This document shows positions 24,943 through 33,640 of a DNA stretch of 64,000 bases, in pieces. How positions within the stretch are numbered: position 1 is the first letter of the stretch; every line of letters begins with the position of its first letter. Under the pieces are notes generated by a model. The model was not told the origin of the DNA and searched no databases. It saw only the letters and a program-made list of their open reading frames with translations. Source of the stretch: a bacterium 1XD8-76 (GTDB lineage: Bacteria > Bacillota > Clostridia > Lachnospirales > Lachnospiraceae); assembly GCA_003611955.1 (NCBI GenBank), contig RAZE01000008.1, forward strand, positions 62,001 to 126,000. The letters run 5' to 3'. The position numbers and the translations under genes were made by a program.

Positions 24943-25626
24943 GAGCGGAGAGGAAATTCTTCTCATAATCTTTTCCCCGTTGTCTCTCAGCCATTTCCGG
25001 CGTTTCCTGTAGTCCGGCAGCACCCGCTCCACCTCCGCCCAGAAATAGGGGGAATGGTTCATCTCCAGCCGGTGGCACAGCTCATGCACCACCACATAAT
25101 CTATAATTTCCGGCGGCGTCAGCATCAGAAGACAGTTGAAATTCAAATTTCCGGCGCTGCTGCAGCTTCCCCAGCGGGTTCTCTGATTCCGGATCGTGAT
25201 CCTGCCGCAGCTCACTCCGATCAGACTCGCATAGACGGCGACCCGCTCCGGTATATACTCCGCCGCCTCCTTCGCCAGTCCGCGAAGCTCCTCAGCCGTG
25301 AGAATATCCTCCGGCTCTGCTTTTAACGCCTCCTGCCGCTCCATCATCTTCCGCATATTTTTTTCGATCCAGTCAGTTCTCTCCTCGATAAATTTCCGTA
25401 CAGCAGAATCGGGCATCCGCAAGGGTGCCCGCACTGTCAGCTGCAGATCTTCATCGATCTGAATCGAGATCGTCTTTCTCCTGCTCCGGACGATCCGGAT
25501 ATCCGATGGTATCCACCTGTTTTCTCCGTCTTCCTCTCTTTTTATAATCCGCCTCAATTTTTTCTTCCATCCATATTTTTCTTTTTCCTCTCCGATCATC
25601 CGCCGCACCCGCGCAGAACCGCACAT
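24940..25626 (-). CDS. YgjP/SprT-like zinc metallopeptidase-domain protein
   Basis: About 228 residues, with the YgjP (COG1451, DUF45) domain. RSRRKTISIQIDEDLQLTVR opens the conserved domain, TRWGSCSSAGNLNFNCLLML lies in the middle, and the zinc motif HELCHRLEMNHSPYFW gives HExxH with a third His seven residues on. Function in the family is poorly known (protease or nucleotide hydrolase has been proposed). The start is uncertain: the ATG at 25626 avoids overlapping the upstream gene but has only a weak ribosome site; 25599 and 25689 are alternatives. The 3' end overlaps the flgM promoter. Confidence 0.85.
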   Translation of the reverse strand: MCGSARVRRMIGEEKEKYGWKKKLRRIIKREEDGENRWIPSDIRIVRSRRKTISIQIDEDLQLTVRAPLRMPDSAVRKFIEERTDWIEKNMRKMMERQEALKAEPEDILTAEELRGLAKEAAEYIPERVAVYASLIGVSCGRITIRNQRTRWGSCSSAGNLNFNCLLMLTPPEIIDYVVVHELCHRLEMNHSPYFWAEVERVLPDYRKRRKWLRDNGEKIMRRISSPL

Positions 25627-25646
25627 CCCCGGGCATCTGTCGATCC

Positions 25647-26306
25647 TCAGTCCTTCTCTTTTTCCGGCTCGATATGGGGCAGGTTCCATCGGTAATGAGC
25701 GGCAAAAAAACGGATCATCACCACAATCAGCGATGAGATCACCACAGCCGGGATCTGCCCGAATCCCCGGTAGATCAGAGTGCAGATCAACGCACCCGCC
25801 ACAGAGGCGCAGGCGTAGATATGTCTGACAAAAATATACGGCGGGACTCCTGCCATCACATCCCGCAGCAGTCCGCCGCCCACTCCTGTCAACGTTCCTA
25901 AAAACGTGAGCAGAAAGGTATTCTCCAGATAACCGTTATGGATTCCGGTAGTCACACCGACGACTGTAAATATTCCCAGGCCGACGGAATCCATGGCCAG
26001 CATCGCTTTGTCGTACATAAGTCCGAAATTCCCCTGCAACAGATCTCTTTTCACATACAGAACCGTGAAGATCAGCAGGGCAGTCACTACCGCCACAACC
26101 ACATAGACCGGTCGGATCAGGGCTCCCGGCACATTTCCGAGGATCACATCCCTCATCATGCCGCCGCCCACGGCAGTCACCACCCCCAGCACGCATACAC
26201 CAAAAGCATCCATCCGTCTGCTGATACCCGTCATCGCTCCGGATGCCGCAAAAGCGACTGTCCCGGTCATCTCCATACAAAATATAATAAATGCCTGTAC
26301 ATCCAT
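25647..26306 (-). CDS. trimeric intracellular cation channel family protein (UPF0126)
   Basis: A 219-residue membrane protein with two tandem UPF0126 units. Each carries the glycine-rich motif GVVTAVGGGMMRDV (residues about 40-53) and GTLTGVGGGLLRDV (about 125-138). Seven hydrophobic spans are visible. Bacterial TRIC-like proteins conduct monovalent cations, but the ligand here is unknown. The ATG lies two bases after the stop of the hemerythrin-REC gene, so the two are translated together. Confidence 0.92.
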   Translation of the reverse strand: MDVQAFIIFCMEMTGTVAFAASGAMTGISRRMDAFGVCVLGVVTAVGGGMMRDVILGNVPGALIRPVYVVVAVVTALLIFTVLYVKRDLLQGNFGLMYDKAMLAMDSVGLGIFTVVGVTTGIHNGYLENTFLLTFLGTLTGVGGGLLRDVMAGVPPYIFVRHIYACASVAGALICTLIYRGFGQIPAVVISSLIVVMIRFFAAHYRWNLPHIEPEKEKD

Positions 26307-26308
26307 CT

Positions 26309-27679
26309 TCAGCCCTTTTTCATCATAAAAAAGTTGTCCACTTCCTTCTTGATCGCTTCCGGCTGCAGGCTTTTCAGCAGGTACCCCGCAGGTTTTAAGG
26401 ACATCACATTTTTCACGCTGGCCGGATCGCTTCTCCCGGTCAGAAAGATCACCGGCAGTTTCACAAAAGCCTCCTCCGAGCGAAGCATCTCCAACGTCTG
26501 CCTTCCGTCACACACGGGCATCTCATAATCCAGCAGAAGAAGATCCGGCATATCCAGTGTGATCGCCCGAATCGCCGCTATCCCGGACTCCGCCTGCGTA
26601 ACCTCGTAGTCCTCCTTCAGCAGATCGCTGATATAACATCGTATCGTTTTGGAATCGTCCACCACCAGAATCTTGGGCCTGGGATGCGCGTTTTTCTCCG
26701 CCATCCTCTCCTCTTTCTTCCTCAGGTACTCTTCCACCTCGTTTATCGCGTTATCCGCCTCGATCGGCGTCCCGATGCCTCCCTCCAGCAGATGCGGCGC
26801 GATCATGCAGTACGCAAAGTAACCGGCCCCGCCGGTATTAAAGAGCAGGCTCACCTGCATATTCTCCCGCTCAAACACCTTCTGGAACTGCTCGTAAGAC
26901 AAAAGATTTTCTTCCTTCAGCTCATACTCTTCCACCCCCGGGAGATATTCCATGATCCGTTTTACAAACTGTCTCGCCGTATACCTGGCTGCGTGCATCA
27001 GCATCGTATCCATTTTATTTGACTGGATGCCGAGAATTTTTCCGATGGTATTGATCAACAGATTCTCCTCCAGCACCAGAAATACCTGCAGACGTTTCTT
27101 CCCGCTCTTCTTCCCATATACCAGGCGGCAATAGACTCCCTCTCCGAACTTTTCCCCCCGGTAAGAATCGCTGATCATCTGAGATTCCAGATGAAACATG
27201 TCGAATACCATCTGGATGATCACTTTCTTTATTGCCTCGATCTCCTCCTCCGGGAGAAGATTTTCCCATTTTTTCACAGGCTTTCCTACGATCGCCATAT
27301 CTTCCGTCAGCGTATGTCCGATCAGCCAGCCGGTGCACACTCCCAGAAAATGATCCACCGCATCGCTGGAATACCCCGTCATCTCCAATTCCCTCTCCAA
27401 CGCCGGAAGAGTATTCTCGCGGAATCCTTTATGTATCTTTTTGTGTTCTTTCAGCTCCGCATAGTGTATGGAATCCATATACATCTCTTCGCTGGCGAAG
27501 TGTTTCAGCGCATGACCTTTGAAGAATTTAATGCCTTCCTGACAAAGCCACTCATTATCCTTTTCTTCCTCCCGGAACGCGAAAAGTTTATTGATGATCT
27601 TAAAGAGCTGCTGATGCTCCCTGTCGATGCTGTCCACTCCGGTATTAAATTCTTCCTTCCATTCAAATTTGTTTCCCAT
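26309..27679 (-). CDS. hemerythrin - CheX-like - response regulator fusion
   Basis: A 456-residue three-part protein. Residues 1-132 are a bacteriohemerythrin with all seven di-iron ligands visible: H22, H60, E64, H79, H83, H122 and D127. Residues about 150-310 are compatible with a CheX/CheC-like chemotaxis phosphatase fold (weak by eye). Residues about 325-455 are a CheY-like receiver with KILVVDDSKTI and the phosphorylation Asp in LLLLDYEMP. Hemerythrin binds O2 or other diatomic gases, so the protein may link oxygen to a phosphorelay. The ATG at 27679 follows GGGGGA. The 3' neighbour is the TRIC channel, two bases away. Confidence 0.88.
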   Translation of the reverse strand: MGNKFEWKEEFNTGVDSIDREHQQLFKIINKLFAFREEEKDNEWLCQEGIKFFKGHALKHFASEEMYMDSIHYAELKEHKKIHKGFRENTLPALERELEMTGYSSDAVDHFLGVCTGWLIGHTLTEDMAIVGKPVKKWENLLPEEEIEAIKKVIIQMVFDMFHLESQMISDSYRGEKFGEGVYCRLVYGKKSGKKRLQVFLVLEENLLINTIGKILGIQSNKMDTMLMHAARYTARQFVKRIMEYLPGVEEYELKEENLLSYEQFQKVFERENMQVSLLFNTGGAGYFAYCMIAPHLLEGGIGTPIEADNAINEVEEYLRKKEERMAEKNAHPRPKILVVDDSKTIRCYISDLLKEDYEVTQAESGIAAIRAITLDMPDLLLLDYEMPVCDGRQTLEMLRSEEAFVKLPVIFLTGRSDPASVKNVMSLKPAGYLLKSLQPEAIKKEVDNFFMMKKG

Positions 27680-27720
27680 GCCCAAAATCCCCCGTTATAT
27701 ATTTCTCTTTTCCTTTCTGT

Positions 27721-29850
27721 CTATGCATTCTTCTCCATCGCTTCCGCCACAGCTGCCTCGCAGCTCCGCATCGCCAGGATCGTCTTATCGAAAAGTTCAT
27801 CCAGCTCCCAGCCGAGTTTCTCCGCCCCCTGGGAAATGATTTCTCTGGAGCAGCCCGCCGCGAATCTCTTGTCCTTGAATTTCTTTTTCAGACTCTTGGA
27901 CTCCAGATCCATCGTACTTCTGGAAGGACGCATCAGCGCGCAGGACCAGATCAACCCCGTCAGTTCATCCACCGCGTAGAGAATCTTTTCCATCTCCAGT
28001 TTCGGCTCCTCCTCGCTGCAGATCCCGTAGCCATGGGAGCAGACGGCACGGATCATGTCCTCGCTCACCCCCGCTTCCCCGAGAAGCTCCGGCGCTTTTT
28101 TGCAGTGTTCTTCCGGGTAAAGTTCAAAGTCAATATCGTGGAGAAGCCCGGTGATACCCCAGAATTCTTCCTCCTCCCCATAGCCCAGTTCCTTCGCAAA
28201 CCAGCGCATCACGCCCTCCACCGTCAGAGCATGCTGGATGTGAAACGGCTCTTTGTTGTACTTCCGAAGCAATGCAAGCGCCTGCTCTCTGGAGATACTG
28301 CTCTGTTTCGCCGCAGCCCCCGACGCCTTCTTCGCACCCTTTTCGCTGTCGGAGGACTTTTTATCCATGCTCTTCATAGTGGGGAAGAGCAACACATCCC
28401 GGATCGCCGGCTGATTTGTGAGAAGCATCACCAGCCTGTCGATCCCGTAGCCGATCCCGCCTGTGGGCGGCATCCCGATCTCCAGCGCGTTCAGAAAATC
28501 TTCGTCCGTCGTGTTGGCTTCCTCATCCCCCGCCGCCAGCGCTGCCTCCTGGGCCTTAAAACGCTCCCGCTGATCGATCGGGTCATTCAGCTCGGAGTAG
28601 GCGTTACACATCTCTCTCGCCATAATAAAGAGCTCAAAACGCTCCACATAGTCGGGTTTGTCCGGTTTTCTCTTGGTAAGCGGTGAGACTTCAACCGGAT
28701 GGTCCATCACAAAAGTGGGCTGTATCAGGTGTTGTTCCACAAACTCCTCAAAGAACAGATTCAGGATATCCCCCTTTGTGTGTCGCTCCTCGTAGTGCAC
28801 TTCCTTTTCGTCCGCCAGCTTTTTAGCCGCCGCCGTGTCCGCCACTTCGTCGAAATCGATACCGGTATATTTTTTGACTGCCTCCACCATCGTGATCCGC
28901 TCGAAAGGTTTTCCAAGATCGATGACTTCTTCCCCATAGGGGACTGTCGTCGTTCCGCAGACCTCCCTGGCCACATGCCGGAACATATCCTCGGTCAGAT
29001 CCATCATGCCGTTATAGTCCGTATAGGCCTGATAGAGTTCCATCAGCGTGAACTCCGGATTATGTCTTGTGTCCAGCCCTTCATTGCGGAATACGCGCCC
29101 GATCTCGTAGACCCTCTCCATGCCGCCCACGATCAGTCTCTTCAGATACAGCTCCAGCGATATGCGCAGTTTCACATCCTCGTTCAGCGCGTTATAGTGG
29201 GTCTCAAAAGGCCTGGCTGCCGCGCCGCCGGCGTTGCTCACCAACATGGGGGTCTCCACCTCCAGAAATCCTCTCTCATCCAGATAGCGCCGTATGGAGC
29301 TGATGATCTTTGACCGCGCCACGAACGTCTTTCTCACGTCCTCATTCATGATCAGATCCGTGTATCTCTGGCGATACCGGATATCCGTATTCGTCAACCC
29401 GTGCCACTTCTCCGGCAGGATCTGCAAAGATTTTGACAGCAATGTCACCTTCTCTGCGTGAACCGATATCTCGCCGGTCATCGTCCGGAAAACGAAGCCT
29501 TCTATCCCCACCAGGTCGCCGATATCATATTTTTTGAAATCCGCGTAGGAATCCTCCCCGATACTATCGCGCGCCACATAGCACTGTATCATGCCCTCCA
29601 GATCCTGCACATGACAGAAGGATGCTTTTCCCATGATACGTTTGCTCATCATGCGGCCCGCCACCGACACGTGGGTATTCTCCAGCGTCTCAAAGTGATC
29701 CCTGATCTCCTCGCTGTGATGCGTCACATCGTACTTTGTGATCTGAAACGGATCCTTTCCCGCCTCCTGCAGCACAGAAAGTTTCTCTCTTCTCACTTTC
29801 AGCAGCTGACCCAGATCCTGCTGTTTGTCTTTATTCTGATTCTCCGCCAC
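27721..29850 (-). CDS. lysS: lysyl-tRNA synthetase with C-terminal HD-domain extension
   Basis: A 709-residue protein. Residues 1-500 are a class II LysRS: an OB-fold anticodon domain, motif 2 YEIGRVFRNEGLDTRHNPEF and motif 3 GGIGYGIDRLVMLL (near 475). The linker (about 503-530) is Lys/Ser/Ala-rich. Residues 530-709 are an HD hydrolase domain of the COG2316 kind, with the H...HD pair in HALTVEGVMRW and GLLHDIDFELYPEEH, and RPSRSTMDLESKSLKKKFKD. In many Firmicutes this HD protein is separate. Starts with GTG at 29850, preceded by GGAAAGGG; the stop of greA is two bases upstream. Confidence 0.95.
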   Translation of the reverse strand: MAENQNKDKQQDLGQLLKVRREKLSVLQEAGKDPFQITKYDVTHHSEEIRDHFETLENTHVSVAGRMMSKRIMGKASFCHVQDLEGMIQCYVARDSIGEDSYADFKKYDIGDLVGIEGFVFRTMTGEISVHAEKVTLLSKSLQILPEKWHGLTNTDIRYRQRYTDLIMNEDVRKTFVARSKIISSIRRYLDERGFLEVETPMLVSNAGGAAARPFETHYNALNEDVKLRISLELYLKRLIVGGMERVYEIGRVFRNEGLDTRHNPEFTLMELYQAYTDYNGMMDLTEDMFRHVAREVCGTTTVPYGEEVIDLGKPFERITMVEAVKKYTGIDFDEVADTAAAKKLADEKEVHYEERHTKGDILNLFFEEFVEQHLIQPTFVMDHPVEVSPLTKRKPDKPDYVERFELFIMAREMCNAYSELNDPIDQRERFKAQEAALAAGDEEANTTDEDFLNALEIGMPPTGGIGYGIDRLVMLLTNQPAIRDVLLFPTMKSMDKKSSDSEKGAKKASGAAAKQSSISREQALALLRKYNKEPFHIQHALTVEGVMRWFAKELGYGEEEEFWGITGLLHDIDFELYPEEHCKKAPELLGEAGVSEDMIRAVCSHGYGICSEEEPKLEMEKILYAVDELTGLIWSCALMRPSRSTMDLESKSLKKKFKDKRFAAGCSREIISQGAEKLGWELDELFDKTILAMRSCEAAVAEAMEKNA

Positions 29851-29852
29851 TT

Positions 29853-30338
29853 TTATTCCCTTTCCTTCTTCCCAATCTTCAGCACCTGATACCGGATCTC
29901 TCCCACAGGAGCCTGTACGCTGATAGTCTCACCTTCAGCCGCGCCGATCAGCGCCGCCCCCAGCGGAGACTCGTTGGATATCATATTCTTATCGGTATCC
30001 GCCTCACTCGAGCCGACGATCTGATATTCCAGATCCTCATTGAGCTCCAGATCTTTGATGTAGACCGTACTGCCGATACGGACGACGGAACTGTCCGTGT
30101 CTTCGTCCACGACTTCCACGTTGCTCAGCAGATTCTCAAGCTCTTCGATACGGGCATCCGCCTGTCTCTGCGCTTCTTTTGCCGCTTTATACTCCGCGTT
30201 CTCCGACAGGTCGCCCTGGGCTCTGGCCTCTTTGATCGCCTGTGTAATCTCTTTATATCTCTCATTTTTCAGATGATAAAGTTCATCCTCATATCTTTTT
30301 AAACCTTCCGCGGTAAGAATATGTTTTTTCTCTTCCAT
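29853..30338 (-). CDS. greA: transcription elongation factor GreA
   Basis: Rescues backtracked RNA polymerase by stimulating transcript cleavage. The 161 residues include an N-terminal coiled coil (ARAQGDLSENAEYKAAKEAQ, with the acidic tip residues in DLSENAEY) and a C-terminal FKBP-like domain with SPLGAALIGAAEGETISVQA. The length is normal. The start at 30338 is the family-typical MEEKKHILTAEGLKRYEDEL, four bases after the stop of the upstream hypothetical gene. lysS follows after two bases. Confidence 0.97.
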   Translation of the reverse strand: MEEKKHILTAEGLKRYEDELYHLKNERYKEITQAIKEARAQGDLSENAEYKAAKEAQRQADARIEELENLLSNVEVVDEDTDSSVVRIGSTVYIKDLELNEDLEYQIVGSSEADTDKNMISNESPLGAALIGAAEGETISVQAPVGEIRYQVLKIGKKERE

Positions 30339-30342
30339 CGTC

Positions 30343-31140
30343 CTACATTTTCCTTTCCTGATTCGTTGTATTGGAGCTCTGCCGATAATATGCATTGCTC
30401 ACACTGCCTTCGCGCACATTATACCCACTTTCTTTCGACGTGTCAAGATTTCGCGCCAGATACAGGTACTCCGAGACATATTTTATATCGCCCCTGTTCC
30501 CGGCGATCTCCGCCCTTCGCTCCGAGGCGGACCACAGGTCCTGATAGACGCATCCTCTGGGCAGCATCGCCCAGTCCGCACCGCCCTCCTGTCTGTCATC
30601 CAGCACCAACAGCCTCCTGATCTGACAGGTGACGAGTTCCTCCGGCTTTTTCACAAAAATCAACGGCATGCCGTACTCCTGCCACAGATTATCCTCCAGA
30701 GCCGCAGCCCGCCCGCTCCTCTCCCCCAGGTAAAAGAAATAGTGGAGTTTCCGCAGCAAATCCTCCGGCAGAGGCAATTCTCCCGCCGTCTCCCCGTCTC
30801 TGTCGGCCAGATACAAGACACTGTCGATCCCCCGGAACTGCCCGGACATATTTCTCATTATCGCGCCGCACATTCTCTGTCTGCCCGGCGAAAATCCAAA
30901 ATCCCCCTCCGACAGTTCCCTCTCAAAATGCTCCTCCAGATAGTAGGCATCCGCAGAGACATACTCGCAGCAATTCTGCATCAGACGCAGGAGCTGTCCG
31001 AAATTCCAGGGGACCGGGCAGATCCTGTTCCCCTTTCTCCATCCTCCCCACTTGACCTGGTTCGCATAGTACTCCGGCAGACCACAGAAAAACACTCTCA
31101 CCCCGTCCTCCGGCTCCCTCTCGTTAAAGGAGAGATTCAC
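30343..31140 (-). CDS. hypothetical protein upstream of greA
   Basis: About 265 residues with no recognised domain. It reads VNLSFNEREPEDGVRVFFCG at the start and is soluble, with many Glu/Arg and Tyr residues and no signal peptide or membrane segment. A GTG at 31203 would extend it, but the promoter -10 box lies right over that codon, so translation must begin later; GTG at 31140 has AAGGA about 10 bases upstream. It ends 4 bases before greA and is probably co-transcribed with greA-lysS. Function unknown. Confidence 0.7.
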   Translation of the reverse strand: MNLSFNEREPEDGVRVFFCGLPEYYANQVKWGGWRKGNRICPVPWNFGQLLRLMQNCCEYVSADAYYLEEHFERELSEGDFGFSPGRQRMCGAIMRNMSGQFRGIDSVLYLADRDGETAGELPLPEDLLRKLHYFFYLGERSGRAAALEDNLWQEYGMPLIFVKKPEELVTCQIRRLLVLDDRQEGGADWAMLPRGCVYQDLWSASERRAEIAGNRGDIKYVSEYLYLARNLDTSKESGYNVREGSVSNAYYRQSSNTTNQERKM

Positions 31141-31204
31141 CGCTCTTTTTTCCTTATAAAAAGCGTTTTCTTTTTTATAAAAAAACAGTATTCGATATCC
31201 CACA

Positions 31205-31233
31205 AATATTACTCCGCCCTATCAGCTTGTCAA
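31205..31233 (-). promoter_or_regulatory. sigma-A promoter for the hypothetical-greA-lysS unit
   Basis: TTGACA at 31233-31228, a 17-base spacer and AATATT at 31210-31205, between dusB and the hypothetical gene. The predicted start near 31198 rules out a GTG start at 31203. Confidence 0.75.
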
Positions 31234-31262
31234 CATAATATATGCGGGCTACACCAAAAGAT

Positions 31263-32228
31263 TCACCGGAAAATTTCCCGGACGCACTCCTCCAGAGCCT
31301 CCATGCTCTCTACCGCATTGATCTTTCCCCTCAGCTTTGCCGATCCCGGATAGCCGACCGTATACCAGGAGACATGCTTTCTCATCTCGCGGACCGCCGT
31401 GTATTCCCCCTTGTGCGCAAGCATCAGACGAGCATGTTCCAGAATGCGCGCTCTCTTTTCCTCCTCATCGGGTCTCTCGGGAGCTCTCCCCGTCTCCAGG
31501 TAAGACACGATCTCCCGAAATATCCACGGGTTTCCTCTCGCAGCCCTGCCGACCATCACCCCGTCGCAGCCGGTCTCCGCAAGCATCCGCGCCGCGCTCT
31601 CCGGAGAGTCCACGTCGCCGTTTCCGATCACCGGTATGGCGACCGCCTCCTTCACTTTTCTGATGATCTCCCAGTCGGCTCTCCCGGAGTAAAACTGCTC
31701 TCTCGTCCTGCCGTGGACAGCCACCGCCGCCGCGCCCGCCTGCTCCGCGCGCTTTGCCAGTTCCACCGCGTTTTCGTTCATCCCGTCAAAACCTTTGCGT
31801 ATTTTTACCGTCACCGGTTTTGCGGATGCCCGCACAACACGGCGGATGATCTCCTCCGCCAGGGCCGGATCTTTCATCAGCGCCGATCCCTCCCCGTTAT
31901 TCACCACCTTGGGCACCGGGCAGCCCATATTGATGTCCAGTATGTCGAAGGGGCGGTTCTGGATCTGCTCCGCTATCTCCCCCATGATCCCGGGATCCGA
32001 GCCGAAAAGCTGCAGGCTGACCGGCCCCTCCTCCGGCGAAATGCGCAAAAGATCCTCCGTATTTCTGTTCTTATACAAAATGGCCTTCGCGCTGACCATC
32101 TCCATACACACCATGCCGGCCCCCTGCCTCTTGCAGAGCAGACGAAACGGCAGATCCGTCACACCCGCCATGGGCGCCAGAATGACATTATTTTCCAGTG
32201 TCACATTCCCTATCCTGAGAGTCCCCAT
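31263..32228 (-). CDS. dusB: tRNA-dihydrouridine synthase B
   Basis: A 321-residue flavoenzyme that reduces uridines in tRNA D-loops. NVILAPMAGVTDLPFRLLCK (near 14-33), DINMGCPVPKVV with the FMN-contacting region, and GNGDVDSPESAARMLAETGC are family motifs; the catalytic Cys sits in NMGCP. It lies between a DUF6145-like gene and greA's operon and follows its neighbour by two bases. The standard length of the family is about 320. Confidence 0.97.
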   Translation of the reverse strand: MGTLRIGNVTLENNVILAPMAGVTDLPFRLLCKRQGAGMVCMEMVSAKAILYKNRNTEDLLRISPEEGPVSLQLFGSDPGIMGEIAEQIQNRPFDILDINMGCPVPKVVNNGEGSALMKDPALAEEIIRRVVRASAKPVTVKIRKGFDGMNENAVELAKRAEQAGAAAVAVHGRTREQFYSGRADWEIIRKVKEAVAIPVIGNGDVDSPESAARMLAETGCDGVMVGRAARGNPWIFREIVSYLETGRAPERPDEEEKRARILEHARLMLAHKGEYTAVREMRKHVSWYTVGYPGSAKLRGKINAVESMEALEECVREIFR

Positions 32229-32230
32229 CC

Positions 32231-32593
32231 CTACAAATCCTCTTCCGTCAGCAGCGCTGAAATATCTTCGTGTTTTACAAACACCCTGTAGTACAGATCC
32301 AGCGATTCCAGCAATTCTCTTCGAGTGCTGCGGATCTTGTTTACCAAAAGCCCGCTGGATATCTCATCATACAGGAAATCATCCTCCGCCGCCTCAGTCT
32401 CGATCGAGAGACTGCCGTCCGGTTCAAAGACAAAAGTGATCACCCCTCCGGCCTCCTCGGTGAACAGCACGCATATGATATGCAGTTCATCCTGGATAGA
32501 TTTCGGTATCTTCTCAAATATTTTATTGAAATAATATTTCTGTTCATAACTGCTGGCGCCGCAGAGCACGATCCGCTCTTCCCGCTGTCCCAT
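32231..32593 (-). CDS. DUF6145-like small protein
   Basis: A 120-residue soluble, acidic protein with MGQREERIVLCGASSYEQKY, followed by ICVLFTEEAGGVITFVFEPD and LVNKIRSTRRELLESLDLYY. No catalytic motif is visible. I associate it from memory with a family of small uncharacterised Lachnospiraceae proteins (DUF6145), which was not checked. The ATG at 32593 follows GGGGAGG. The 5' side runs 24 bases from the birA stop, and dusB starts two bases after its stop. Confidence 0.75.
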   Translation of the reverse strand: MGQREERIVLCGASSYEQKYYFNKIFEKIPKSIQDELHIICVLFTEEAGGVITFVFEPDGSLSIETEAAEDDFLYDEISSGLLVNKIRSTRRELLESLDLYYRVFVKHEDISALLTEEDL

Positions 32594-32616
32594 AATAAGC
32601 CTCCCCTTCCGCATTG

Positions 32617-33612
32617 TCACGCATATCCGTACAATCCCCGCACCGACACTTCTCCGGAGTATACTTTTTTTACTTCTCCATCCTCTGTCTCCACCAAAAG
32701 ATCGCCCGCGTCATCGATCTGTCTCGCGATGCCTGTGTACTCGCCCTTTGGATCTAACACCTTTACCGGTGCGTCCCGGTTCACCAGACAGGCATTGTAC
32801 ACATCTCTCAGCAGGGACATATCCAGCGTCCTCAAAAACAGCCCGTAATTTTTTTCAAAGGCCTCCATCACATGCCGGACCAGGGGGGCGCGGTAAATTT
32901 TCTGCCCTCCCCTCTCCGACTCCAGAAACAGGCTGGTCGCCTTATCCTGCAGCTCCTCCGGAAAGGCCTCGTTGTTGACGTTGATCCCCACACCGATCAC
33001 AAGATACTGGATCTCTTTTGTCTCCAACCCCATCTCCATCTCCGTCAATATCCCGCAGATTTTCTTCCCGTTCACCACCACATCGTTGGGCCACTTGATC
33101 TTCGCCGGAAGACCGGTGTATTTCTCTACCGCCTGGGCGACCGAGATGCCCATCACGAGCGTCAGCATCGGAGCCCTGTCAGGCGGAAAATCCGGTCGGC
33201 AGAGTATGGACATATAGATCGACTCTCCGGCCGGCGACTCCCAGCCTCTGCCGCGCCTGCCTCTACCGCTCACCTGCCTCTCCGCCACCGCCAGCGCTCC
33301 GTGGGGCGCGCCCTGCCCTGCGAGCAGTTTGCAGTCTATATTGGTAGATCCGGTCTCCTTCTTAAAGAAAACTTTCCGCCCCGCCCACTTCGTGCACATG
33401 CGGCTTTCCAACTCGTAAGCCTCCATAATATCGGGGCTCTCCACAAGCCTGTACCCTCTGTTCTGCTTCGATTCGATCACATACCCCTCATCCTTCAACT
33501 GGTTGATGATCTTCCAGATCGCCGTGCGGGAAACCTGAAAGCGATCGCAGAGTTCCTGCCCCGATATGTAATCCTTCTTTTCCCGCAGAAGCCTTATCAT
33601 CTCCGCCTTCAT
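32617..33612 (-). CDS. birA: biotin operon repressor / biotin-[acetyl-CoA-carboxylase] ligase
   Basis: A 331-residue bifunctional protein. The N-terminal winged helix-turn-helix reads YISGQELCDRFQVSRTAIWK (residues 15-34). The central ligase domain carries GRGRRGRGWESPAGE near 118-132 and KIKWPNDVVVNGKKICGILT near 170-190, both BirA signatures, and a C-terminal SH3-like domain (GEYTGIARQIDDAGDLLVET) follows. It attaches biotin to carboxylases and may repress biotin genes. No biotin genes are seen next to it. The ATG follows a GGGAG site. Confidence 0.96.
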   Translation of the reverse strand: MKAEMIRLLREKKDYISGQELCDRFQVSRTAIWKIINQLKDEGYVIESKQNRGYRLVESPDIMEAYELESRMCTKWAGRKVFFKKETGSTNIDCKLLAGQGAPHGALAVAERQVSGRGRRGRGWESPAGESIYMSILCRPDFPPDRAPMLTLVMGISVAQAVEKYTGLPAKIKWPNDVVVNGKKICGILTEMEMGLETKEIQYLVIGVGINVNNEAFPEELQDKATSLFLESERGGQKIYRAPLVRHVMEAFEKNYGLFLRTLDMSLLRDVYNACLVNRDAPVKVLDPKGEYTGIARQIDDAGDLLVETEDGEVKKVYSGEVSVRGLYGYA

Positions 33613-33640
33613 CTGCCCTCACTCCCTTACCGCCATATTT

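Noticed and set aside
31242-32291. Plus-strand frame antisense to dusB
   Set aside because: dusB is unambiguous on the minus strand; the other frame has no start signal.
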